From Mucilaginibacter celer (lineage in GTDB: Bacteria > Bacteroidota > Bacteroidia > Sphingobacteriales > Sphingobacteriaceae): 64,000 nucleotides of DNA. The position numbers were made by a program, and so were the translations under genes. Every line of letters begins with the position of its first letter. Positions within the stretch are counted from its first letter, which is position 1. The DNA lies in assembly GCF_003576455.2 (NCBI RefSeq), contig NZ_CP032869.1, positions 4,588,001-4,652,000 of the forward strand. Reading direction: 5' to 3'. The notes under the pieces are model-generated. The model ran no database searches and had not been told where the DNA came from. It saw only the letters and a program-made list of their open reading frames with translations. Positions 22,601 to 30,377 of the stretch are shown here, one piece after another.

Positions 22601-23236
22601 ATGAAAAAATTTATTACACGCCTATTGATAGCCGCTACCGTAACTACAAGCCTTTATAGCTGTAAAAAATTAAATGATGTAGTACCTAACCCTTCAAAGG
22701 GAAATAACACCAATACGGAGTCGGGTTCAGGTTCAGGTTCAGGTTCGGGCACCGCATCGGCACCAGTAAAACTTGATATTGCCATACAAGAGGTAAATAC
22801 CAAAGTAAGCAACGATACCCTTTATTTAAATTATACCGAAAAAGTAAACCTGCTGTTAAATCCTGATGATTATCAAAACTCATCGGCAATACATTTTAAA
22901 GAAGATTTCTCTAAATCAAGCCTCGCAAACTTTAGTTTCACCACAGTTAACAAAGAAAATCAGTTGGCAACAAACTACCTGGACGACAACCTAAATAATG
23001 TGGCTATTAAATCAGCGTCTACGGTAACTATTGATGGTAAAAAATTCACCAGACTGGTATTTGAAAGACTGATTATATTTTCGAAAGCCTATAAACAAAA
23101 CGGCCTTGCTGTTGAAGCGCAAACCAATATAATGAAGCAAACCAGCGAGGTGATTGGCTTTTCATCATACTACTATATCAATGGCAAAAACTCGGATACT
23201 ACCAAAACAACGGCTACTATTCTTTACAAAAAATAA
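22601..23236 (+). CDS. Lipoprotein with Ser-Gly linker, unknown function
   Basis: A 211-residue protein with a lipoprotein signal; the lipobox is SLYSC with Cys21. It is followed by an Asn/Thr/Ser-rich stretch and a pure Ser-Gly linker (residues about 41-51) encoded by a GGTTCA hexamer array at 22724-22750. The mature domain is beta-rich with no recognised family. It is the only plus-strand gene in this part. The 203-bp gap before it holds a TTGCAAAATACC/TTGCAAAAACCC direct repeat but no exact -7 box. Confidence 0.75.
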   Translation: MKKFITRLLIAATVTTSLYSCKKLNDVVPNPSKGNNTNTESGSGSGSGSGTASAPVKLDIAIQEVNTKVSNDTLYLNYTEKVNLLLNPDDYQNSSAIHFKEDFSKSSLANFSFTTVNKENQLATNYLDDNLNNVAIKSASTVTIDGKKFTRLVFERLIIFSKAYKQNGLAVEAQTNIMKQTSEVIGFSSYYYINGKNSDTTKTTATILYKK

Positions 23237-23255
23237 TTAACACCTATTAACTGAC

Positions 23256-23286
23256 AAAGCCGTCACTGTGAAAGCAGGAGGGCTTT
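23256..23286 (+). terminator. Weak hairpin after the lipoprotein gene
   Basis: AAAGCC (23256-23261) and GGCTTT (23281-23286) form a short stem around a 19-nt loop, followed by ATTGTTT. It lies 20 bp after the stop of the plus-strand lipoprotein gene. The stem is only 6 bp, so it is tentative. Confidence 0.4.
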
Positions 23287-23295
23287 ATTGTTTAG

Positions 23296-23333
23296 CCTCA
23301 CCCTAAATCCCTCTCCGGAAGATAGGGACTTTT
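23296..23333. repeat. Intergenic-type repeat encoding the gapdh C-terminus
   Basis: CCTCACCCTAAATCCCTCTC followed by CGGAAGATAGGGACTTT looks like a degenerate copy of the CCCTAAATCCCTCTCC...GGAGAGGGACTTT repeat common in Bacteroidota genomes (recalled, not searched). It overlaps the last 11 codons and the stop of gapdh. Confidence 0.55.
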
Positions 23334-24341
23334 CACGCCGGCTGTTTTTTCCAACTCAGCAATCTTCATCACCAAATCGGCCAGGCGGCTGCTGTAACCC
23401 ATTTCATTATCGTACCAGCCAACCACTTTTACCAGTCCGCCAACAATAGAGGTAAGCTGGGCATCAAAAATGCAGCTGTGCGGGTTATCGAGGATGTCTG
23501 TTGATACGATCGGATCTTCGGTATATTCCAGCACATTTTTCATCGGGCCGGCGGCGGCTTGTTTAAAGGCTTCGTTAATTTCTATTATGGAGGGTTGTTT
23601 TTTGAGGCTACAGGTAAAATCAGTCAGTGAACCGTTTAGTACCGGTACGCGGATCCCGGCACCGCCAAGCCGGCCGTCTAAATGCGGAAAAATAGCGGTT
23701 ATAGCCTTGGCCGCGCCTGTAGTGGTAGGGATGATGGATGCCGAGGCGGCTCGTGCCCGGCGCAGGTCTTTATGCGGTGCATCGTGCAGATTTTGATCCC
23801 CTGTCATAGAGTGTACGGTGGTGATATAGCCATCAATAATCCCCCAGTTTTCATCAAGTATTTTTACCATGGCAGCCACGTTATTAGTTGTACATGAGGC
23901 GTTCGACAGTATGGACGCCTGCAGATCGACTGTATCATCGTTAACAGCCAATACAACCGTAGGCACACTTTTATCTGAGGATGGGGCGGAGATGACTACC
24001 TGCTTAGCACCGGCGGTTAAGTGCATTCCGGCCCCGGCCCGGGAGGTGAATTTACCTGTCGATTCAATTACCAAATCGATGTTAAGGGTAGCCCAGGGCA
24101 GCTTAAGCGGATCGCGTTCGGCCAGTACCTGTATCTTTTTGCCGTTTATAATGAGGTTATTGTCATCAAAATCAACCGTACCCTTAAAGCCCCGGTGAAC
24201 AGAATCATATTTTAATAAATGCGCAAGGGTTTGCGTATCGGTCAGATCATTAATGGCAACCACGCGGATCTCTGGCTGCGCTAAAATATTCCTTAAAAAA
24301 ATACGGCCTATCCGGCCAAATCCGTTTATAGCTATGTTCAT
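23298..24341 (-). CDS. gapA: Glyceraldehyde-3-phosphate dehydrogenase, type I
   Basis: NAD-dependent oxidation and phosphorylation of glyceraldehyde 3-phosphate. The start is the ATG ending at 24341 (MNIAINGFGRIGRIFLRN), giving the Rossmann motif at the N-terminus. A frame start at 24362 is rejected since it lies on the -7 box. The catalytic block reads SNASCTTNNVAAM with Cys near residue 151, and the C-terminal family block is GWYDNEMGYSSRLADLV. The last 11 residues (KSPYLPERDLG) are not typical of the family and come from a repeat. The product is 347 residues, slightly long for GAPDH. Confidence 0.96.
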   Translation of the reverse strand: MNIAINGFGRIGRIFLRNILAQPEIRVVAINDLTDTQTLAHLLKYDSVHRGFKGTVDFDDNNLIINGKKIQVLAERDPLKLPWATLNIDLVIESTGKFTSRAGAGMHLTAGAKQVVISAPSSDKSVPTVVLAVNDDTVDLQASILSNASCTTNNVAAMVKILDENWGIIDGYITTVHSMTGDQNLHDAPHKDLRRARAASASIIPTTTGAAKAITAIFPHLDGRLGGAGIRVPVLNGSLTDFTCSLKKQPSIIEINEAFKQAAAGPMKNVLEYTEDPIVSTDILDNPHSCIFDAQLTSIVGGLVKVVGWYDNEMGYSSRLADLVMKIAELEKTAGVKSPYLPERDLG

Positions 24342-24359
24342 GATATGCTCAGAAAGCAA

Positions 24360-24367
24360 CAAAGTTA
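24360..24367 (-). promoter_or_regulatory. -7 box of gapdh
   Basis: TAACTTTG on the minus strand is an exact TAnnTTTG match 19 bp upstream of the start codon. No clear -33 TTG was found at the expected distance. Confidence 0.45.
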
Positions 24368-24442
24368 CTGAACATACAACTTATACGGGCTTATTTTAAC
24401 GGAATACTACACAGTGCTTACACTATGCCCGGCATGAAAAAG

Positions 24443-25546
24443 CTATACAAACAGGTTGCGCAGCGCCAGGTTCTCCCGTTCTTTGGAGCGGATAAAAAAA
24501 GTGATCATCCAGTTAAAGAATACTGAAAGAAGCAGGATCAATACAATAAGTAATGAATTGCTAACCTCTGTTAACGTCAGTACCACAACAATAGATACGA
24601 TATTGATACCGGCCAGTATCATGGTGGTTTGCAAATGCGTTAAACCAAGTTGTAGTATGCGGTGATGGATATGATTACGATCTGCCTCGAAGGGAGATTT
24701 GCCTTTTAAAATGCGGAGCGTGAATACCCTCAGCGTATCAAAAACCGGCCCTATCAATATAGCAATGGTTAACGCAGGAGCCGTAAAAGTAAAAGGTAAT
24801 TTACCCGCCGAAACTTTGCTCAGCTCCATAAATTTAATAGCCATTACGGCCGATAACAGACCAATAAGCAATGCTCCTGTATCGCCCATAAATATTTTAG
24901 CAGGCGTAATATTATACCTTAAAAAGCCTGCAATAGCACCAACCATGGCCAGCGATATAGCTGCCAGCTCGTATTGCTCCATATAAATAAACAAGGCTGC
25001 AAAAGCGCTGTTAACAATAATACCGGTTGTTGCAGCCAGGCCATCAATACCATCAATCAGGTTAAATGCATTAATGATGAGCATAATGCCCAGCACAGAC
25101 AATATTACGCTGGGAATATAGGGCAGGGTAGAAATATTAAAAATACCATACATGCTTGTAATGCGGATATTGCCCGGAATTACCAGAATAGCAGCAACAA
25201 CAAACTGGATAAGGAATTTGGTACTTGAGTTTACGCCCGAAAGATCATCTTTTAAACCCATGGCAAACAATATAATGCAGGCCGTAAGCAGGAAACTCAG
25301 GGGTAATGACTTATCAATAATACTAAATAATAAGGCGGTAATGGTAAAGCTTACAAAAATAGCTACGCCGCCCAAACGCGGTATGCCATGATCATGCTGC
25401 TTGCGGAAATGGCCAACATCATCATATAAATGCCTGGCGCGGGCAACGTGTAATATAGAGGGGATACATAATAACGTGATTGCAGTTGAAAAAACAACAA
25501 TAAGCACATTATAAACAAAATGATAAGAGCGTAAAAATTCAAGCAT
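24443..25546 (-). CDS. WecA/TagO-like undecaprenyl-phosphate sugar-1-phosphate transferase
   Basis: Polytopic enzyme (367 residues, about 10-11 helices) of the MraY-like family that starts glycan synthesis by moving a HexNAc-1-phosphate, usually GlcNAc, onto undecaprenyl phosphate. Motifs: GLKDDLSG near residue 97, NLIDGIDGLAA near 162, FMGDTGALLIG near 218, and the histidine motif DRNHIHHRIL near 290. It differs from mraY above, which has the HHH-lysine motif. It lies beside a GT2 gene and diverges from the exopolysaccharide operon, for which it is the likely initiating enzyme. Confidence 0.93.
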   Translation of the reverse strand: MLEFLRSYHFVYNVLIVVFSTAITLLCIPSILHVARARHLYDDVGHFRKQHDHGIPRLGGVAIFVSFTITALLFSIIDKSLPLSFLLTACIILFAMGLKDDLSGVNSSTKFLIQFVVAAILVIPGNIRITSMYGIFNISTLPYIPSVILSVLGIMLIINAFNLIDGIDGLAATTGIIVNSAFAALFIYMEQYELAAISLAMVGAIAGFLRYNITPAKIFMGDTGALLIGLLSAVMAIKFMELSKVSAGKLPFTFTAPALTIAILIGPVFDTLRVFTLRILKGKSPFEADRNHIHHRILQLGLTHLQTTMILAGINIVSIVVVLTLTEVSNSLLIVLILLLSVFFNWMITFFIRSKERENLALRNLFV

Positions 25547-25628
25547 ATGCTACAAGGTATTTCTATTAATCAGCTTTTTCATTCTACAACCTTTTGTACG
25601 GATATAGGAAACAAAGGTTAACCTATAA

Positions 25629-26366
25629 TTAAAGAAATTGATAGATTTTTCTTAGCGGCTTTAAGGCAAGGGCTACTGCCGGAAACCTTACCCCGTTTTT
25701 CTCCATAGCTCTAAAATCAAATAACCAGGCTTTAACACGGTTTGCTAAGCTTTTATTACTTACCCCCCCAATTTGCATTTTAACCATTACTTTATTTAAA
25801 TAAAAGCTTTCGACTTTATGTTTATGCATAAATCTTACCATCAGCTCGTAATCGCCGGCCGAACCATATTCAAGCTGATAAAAACCCAGTTTTTTAAACA
25901 AATGCCGCCTGCAGTAAAAAGTGGGGTGCGGGGGCATAAAACCCCAATTAAAGGAAGTTTTTCCACACTGCCTGCTGTGCCACTTACGGATAATTTTGCC
26001 TTCCGGATTTACAAAATGCAGGTTTCCATACACAATTTCGGTATCCTGAAGGGTAAATGCCTGCACTACCGACAATAGAACATCATCAGTATTAAAAAAG
26101 TCGTCGGCATTAAGGGTACCAATAATTTCGCCGGTGGCCAGGGCAATGCCTTTATTCATGGCATCATATATGCCTTTATCCGGTTCGGATACCAAAACGT
26201 GAATGTGCGGGCGATACTGGTTAATTATTTGCAGGGTGTTGTCGGTTGAGCCGCCATCGATAATAATATACTCCACATCGGGATAATTTTGCCCGATAAC
26301 CGATTCGATACATCTTTTAATGGTATCCTGGGCATTATAAACTATAGTGATGAGCGAGATTTTCAA
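25629..26366 (-). CDS. Family 2 glycosyltransferase
   Basis: A 245-residue GT-A enzyme. It shows the N-terminal MKISLITIVYNAQDTIKRCI, the DGGSTDNT motif near residue 37, the DKGIYDAMNKGI block, and the metal-site-like NADDFF near 89. This subgroup is common in colanic-acid and EPS loci (WcaE-like). It has no membrane helices, so it acts at the inner face of the membrane. It follows no other gene closely; its promoter should lie in the 105-bp divergent region shared with the wza-like gene. Confidence 0.92.
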   Translation of the reverse strand: MKISLITIVYNAQDTIKRCIESVIGQNYPDVEYIIIDGGSTDNTLQIINQYRPHIHVLVSEPDKGIYDAMNKGIALATGEIIGTLNADDFFNTDDVLLSVVQAFTLQDTEIVYGNLHFVNPEGKIIRKWHSRQCGKTSFNWGFMPPHPTFYCRRHLFKKLGFYQLEYGSAGDYELMVRFMHKHKVESFYLNKVMVKMQIGGVSNKSLANRVKAWLFDFRAMEKNGVRFPAVALALKPLRKIYQFL

Positions 26367-26414
26367 CCTTACAACTTTGGGTAAAATACACGGTATTTAT
26401 AGCCGCAAATTATG

Positions 26415-26422
26415 TAATTTTG
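26415..26422 (+). promoter_or_regulatory. -7 box of the exopolysaccharide operon
   Basis: TAATTTTG is an exact TAnnTTTG match 50 bp before the wza-like ATG. A -33 TTG at ideal spacing was not found. This is the only convincing plus-strand promoter box I saw ahead of the operon. Confidence 0.4.
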
Positions 26423-26471
26423 AGCTTACAGCCTAATTATATTAAATATTACCAGAACTTTAAAGTTAAAT

Positions 26472-27260
26472 ATGCGAAATTATATATCTATCTATTTGAT
26501 TATCTGTACATTTTTAATATTATCATCCTGCGGCCATAAGCAATACCAGTATCTTTTTGAGCAAAAAATATCTACTACAGATACTGTTGCCAAACGCAGT
26601 GATGCAGTAACAGGCAGTTATCGCATTAAACCGCAGGATATTTTGCAAATAAAAAACCTGCAAAACATAAAATATATTGTTGATGAATCGCCCAATCCGG
26701 GCCAAAACAACGGAGGCGGAGGCGCGTCAAACACGCCGGGGCAAACCTTCCAGGTTGAAGATGATGGTACTGTTGCCCTCCCGGTTATCGGCCATATTAA
26801 GGTTGCAGGCCTCACCCGGCCCGAGGCAGCAAAACAAATTGAAGATCTTTATCGTAAAAATCTTTTAAAAGACCCTATAATTGAGGTAAAAATAGTTAAC
26901 CTGAAAGTAACCTTGCTTGGCGAGGTAAAAAGCCAGGGAAATTATCCCTTAACTAAAGACCGCACTACTTTGGTAGAAATGATAGGCCAGGCAGGGGGGC
27001 TTACAGAAAAAGCCAATGAAGCAAATGTAAAAATAATAAGGGGCGATCAGCTTAATCCTGATGTAACCGAAATTAACCTCAGGGATCTCCAGTCAATAAA
27101 CGACCCGCGCGCCATCCTTCAAAACGGAGATGTTATTTATATTGCACAAAACAAACGCGCTATACGTAACGAAAAACTGCAAAACCTATCCATTATTTCG
27201 CAACCTGTATTGCTGTTGCTTAATACAGCATTAATTATTTTAACGCTCTCGCATCGGTAA
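26472..27260 (+). CDS. Wza-like polysaccharide export lipoprotein
   Basis: Outer-membrane or periplasmic export protein of the poly-export/SLBB family, 262 residues. The lipobox is LSSC with Cys20. The poly-export domain starts at YRIKPQDILQI and includes a Gly/Asn-rich insertion (about residues 77-90). An SLBB domain follows (VTLLGEVKSQGNYPL to GDVIYIAQNKRA). It ends in a hydrophobic segment of about 20 residues. It lacks the large C-terminal barrel-forming part of E. coli Wza, which is normal for this phylum. The next gene starts directly after its stop, forming the usual Wza-Wzc pair. Confidence 0.93.
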   Translation: MRNYISIYLIICTFLILSSCGHKQYQYLFEQKISTTDTVAKRSDAVTGSYRIKPQDILQIKNLQNIKYIVDESPNPGQNNGGGGASNTPGQTFQVEDDGTVALPVIGHIKVAGLTRPEAAKQIEDLYRKNLLKDPIIEVKIVNLKVTLLGEVKSQGNYPLTKDRTTLVEMIGQAGGLTEKANEANVKIIRGDQLNPDVTEINLRDLQSINDPRAILQNGDVIYIAQNKRAIRNEKLQNLSIISQPVLLLLNTALIILTLSHR

Positions 27261-29681
27261 ATGGAAGAATTAGAGAAAGTACAGAGAAAGCTGCCCAACC
27301 AGGAAATTGATTATTTTAAAATCGGTAAAATACTGGTTAGCCGCTGGTATTGGATAGCGGCATCGGTAATTATAGCTTCGGCTATATCCTATACCTATTT
27401 ATGGTACACGCCAAAAATATATGCCACATCGGGCACCTTAAAAATTGAAGAAAAAAAATCAGAAATATCTGATCTGATTACGGTGATGACCACCCCCGAG
27501 CGTGGGCAATCAAAAATACAAAGCATTACCTCTGTATTAACCAGCCGCAGTTTGGTGTTAACAGCCATTAAGGATATTGATTACCGCACAAGCTTTTACA
27601 TATCGGGCAGAGTACGTACAACCGAAAGCTACCCGCAAAAACCACTGGATATTAGCCTGGTGAAATTTGATAGTCTTAATTTTTACCATAGTCTTATTAC
27701 TTTTAAACCCATTAACCAGCAAACTTATAATCTGAGTTATCAACTTAATGGTAAGGATATACAAAACAACCATAATTACGGCAGCCTGGTGGTGATAGGC
27801 AATACCAGCTTCAGGATAAAATATCCCGGCGTTATTCCTTCAAAAACCATATACCTTTTCAGGTTTAACATTCCTGAAGATTTTATAGGCCGGGTGCAAA
27901 GCGGGCTGTACGCCGGCGAAACGGCAAAAAACTCGAACATTATTTCGATACAGGAAACCGACTCGAACCCGCAGTTTGCCGCCGATATGTTAAACGCCAT
28001 TATGAACGAGTATCTGGCCTTCGATCGTAATCAAAAAGCACAATCGGCTTCGCAAATGATTGATTTTATTGACAGCCAGCTGGCTTACCTTTCAACTGAG
28101 GTAAAAGGCTCGGAAAGTTCGATTGCAAGCTATAAGAAAAAAACAAAGATTCTTGATGTGGCATCGGCTTCAAGCACTTCGGCCACCAAAGCCGCCGAAA
28201 TTGAATCGAACAAAACGCTGTTAAAAATACAGCTCATTGCACTTAACCAGCTTATTGAGCAAATCAGCAAGGAAAAAGCCAACGTGACGCTCAATTTTAA
28301 CGTAGGCGGAACCAACCTGCCATCTATCGAAGCGCTTGTAACCCGTTTAGACAACCTGATAGCCGAGCGGGCCGGGCTGCTATCTACCTATAATGCCGAT
28401 TCGCAGCCCATTCAAAACATCAACCAAAGTATTTTACAAATTAAAAACACCGCCCTCAATAATATCAGGCAAATTAAATCGGGCATTGAAAAAAACATTC
28501 AATATCTTGATAGCCAGCTGGGCGCGGTTAATTCCACCATTGCGGCCCTCCCCGCGGCCCAGCGCGATATGGTAAGCCTGCAGCGCGATTTTGAAATTAA
28601 CGATAAGGTTTACTCCTTCCTGTCCGAAAAAAAGCTCGAAGCGCAGATCAGCCGTGCCGGCATCCTGCCGGGAGCAACCATTATTGAGCTTGCACAGCCT
28701 AACTTTACCCCCGTTTCGCCCAACGATCAAAGCATTCACCGCACCGCCATTATTTTAGGTTTGGCCATAGGTTTGGGGATGATTGTATTGATCAGGGTGT
28801 TAAATCCTTACATCTATGATAAGGAAACTATCGAAAGCCTCACCTCCATACCGATAATCGGGGTGATCAGGAAGTTTCCCGACAGTGTTGATGAAAACAG
28901 CAAGCAGGCCCTCGCGGTTAGCAAGCCCAAATCCATTTTTGCCGAATCAGTACGTTCGGTGCGTACCAACCTCAGCTTCCTTGCATCAGAAAAAGCCAAC
29001 AAGGTGATCTGCATTACATCGGAAGTAGCCGGCGAAGGAAAATCGTTTGTGGCCGTGAACCTGTCAAGCACGCTTGCACTTATTGATAAAAAGGTGATAC
29101 TGATAGCTGCCGATTTAAGGCGGTCGCGTTTGCATAAAGCTTTCCAGGTGCCTAACGATGTTGGCTTAACGAGTTATCTGGCACACCAGGCCGAGGTAGA
29201 TGATATTATCCTTCACTCAGACACGCAGCACAATCTTGATTTTATTGTTTCGGGCCCGGTGCCGCCCAACCCTTCCGAGTTATTGCACAGCAACAGGATG
29301 CACACCCTGGTTGAACAACTGAAAAAAAGGTACGATGTAATCATGATCGATACAGCCCCTATCGGCCTGGTATCTGATGCTATCCCGCTTATCAGGATGA
29401 GCGATATCAATGTGTTTGTGATCCGCTCGGGCAAATCAAAATTTTATGCAGCCACGGTACCGCAGCGCATAGCGCAGGAATACCAGCTGGACAACACGGT
29501 GATTGTTTTAAATGCCTTTGAAGAAGACCTGCTGCACTCAAGGTATTACACCACCAAGTTTACCGGCGAGTACACCGGCTCGCGCTATTACTATTATTCG
29601 GATTACAGCGGCTACGAAGGCTCGGGCTATTACCTTGATGATGAAAAGAAAAAATGGTGGAACCCCAAACGCTGGTTTTAA
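27261..29681 (+). CDS. Wzc-like polysaccharide co-polymerase / BY-kinase
   Basis: An 806-residue inner-membrane protein controlling chain length and export. Order: N-terminal membrane helix (about 34-54), Wzz-type periplasmic domain with long coiled coils, second helix (about 500-520), and a cytoplasmic tyrosine-kinase domain. Walker A is SEVAGEGKSFVAVN near 588-601, Walker A' is ILIAADLRRSR, and Walker B is VIMIDTAPIG. The tail is tyrosine-rich (TGSRYYYYSDYSGYEGSGYY), the usual autophosphorylation cluster. It pairs with the Wza-like lipoprotein. Confidence 0.95.
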   Translation: MEELEKVQRKLPNQEIDYFKIGKILVSRWYWIAASVIIASAISYTYLWYTPKIYATSGTLKIEEKKSEISDLITVMTTPERGQSKIQSITSVLTSRSLVLTAIKDIDYRTSFYISGRVRTTESYPQKPLDISLVKFDSLNFYHSLITFKPINQQTYNLSYQLNGKDIQNNHNYGSLVVIGNTSFRIKYPGVIPSKTIYLFRFNIPEDFIGRVQSGLYAGETAKNSNIISIQETDSNPQFAADMLNAIMNEYLAFDRNQKAQSASQMIDFIDSQLAYLSTEVKGSESSIASYKKKTKILDVASASSTSATKAAEIESNKTLLKIQLIALNQLIEQISKEKANVTLNFNVGGTNLPSIEALVTRLDNLIAERAGLLSTYNADSQPIQNINQSILQIKNTALNNIRQIKSGIEKNIQYLDSQLGAVNSTIAALPAAQRDMVSLQRDFEINDKVYSFLSEKKLEAQISRAGILPGATIIELAQPNFTPVSPNDQSIHRTAIILGLAIGLGMIVLIRVLNPYIYDKETIESLTSIPIIGVIRKFPDSVDENSKQALAVSKPKSIFAESVRSVRTNLSFLASEKANKVICITSEVAGEGKSFVAVNLSSTLALIDKKVILIAADLRRSRLHKAFQVPNDVGLTSYLAHQAEVDDIILHSDTQHNLDFIVSGPVPPNPSELLHSNRMHTLVEQLKKRYDVIMIDTAPIGLVSDAIPLIRMSDINVFVIRSGKSKFYAATVPQRIAQEYQLDNTVIVLNAFEEDLLHSRYYTTKFTGEYTGSRYYYYSDYSGYEGSGYYLDDEKKKWWNPKRWF

Positions 29682-29718
29682 ATTAACCGGCCGATAAACA
29701 CTGTTTCAGAAATTGCGT

Positions 29719-30216
29719 ATGGCAGTAAACAAATGGTACCCGGTTTACACCAACCCAAGGGCCGAAAAAAAAGCATACGAAGCATTGTTAACTAAAGGCA
29801 TCAACGCTTATTTACCCCTCCATCGCCAACTTAAGCAATGGAGCGATCGTAAAAAGTGGGTTGAGGAGCCATTCATAAAATCGTACCTGTTTGTGAACAT
29901 TGCCGAGCACGAACAGGCCGAGGTATTGATGACCAAAGGCATTGCACGCTTTCTTTATTTTTCGGGCAAGCCTGCCGTTATGCCGGATAAACAGATCAGC
30001 GAGCTTAAATTGCTGATGGCAAGCCCCTACGAACTGGAGATAACAGAAGAGGATTTACAACCGGGCGAAAAGATCATCATCAAGGCAGGGGCATTGAAAG
30101 GGATGACGGGCGAAGTGGTATCGCGCAGATCGCAAAAACAACTGATCCTGCGCCTTGAAACTATCGGTTATTCCATTATTGTGCATGTTGCAGCCTCGCT
30201 TATTGAGCGCTTTTAA
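29719..30216 (+). CDS. NusG/UpxY-like transcription antiterminator
   Basis: A 165-residue protein with the NusG N-terminal domain (KWYPVYTNPRAEKKAYEALL, then YLPLHRQLKQWSDRKKWVEEP and PFIKSYLFVNI) and a C-terminal KOW domain (PGEKIIIKAGALKGMTGEVV). In Bacteroides, UpxY proteins of this kind allow read-through of their own capsule operons. The ATG at 29719 gives a sensible start; a TTG two codons earlier is possible. Unusually it is third in the operon, after wza and wzc, and just before a 161-bp leader-like gap. Confidence 0.88.
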   Translation: MAVNKWYPVYTNPRAEKKAYEALLTKGINAYLPLHRQLKQWSDRKKWVEEPFIKSYLFVNIAEHEQAEVLMTKGIARFLYFSGKPAVMPDKQISELKLLMASPYELEITEEDLQPGEKIIIKAGALKGMTGEVVSRRSQKQLILRLETIGYSIIVHVAASLIERF

Positions 30217-30377
30217 AAACAGAAAATTGTTTGGGTCTGTAGATTATATTTTATTATTTGCGACCATATTAGATAGATACTTGCGTTTGTGACCCCCGCA
30301 GCATAAACTTTTAATAACTAATAAGTTACAAAAACACACTGTGACTTACGGGGCGAAGCTATGAAAACCAACCAACC
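30217..30377 (+). other. Leader-like gap between the antiterminator gene and asnB
   Basis: The largest gap in the whole operon (161 bp). It contains TAACT-AATA-AGTTA, a small inverted repeat near 30313-30326, and CCCCCG/CGGGG segments about 60 bp apart that could pair. No exact -7 box, ORF or strong hairpin was found. It is a candidate site for action of the NusG-like protein or a secondary promoter, by position only. Confidence 0.35.
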
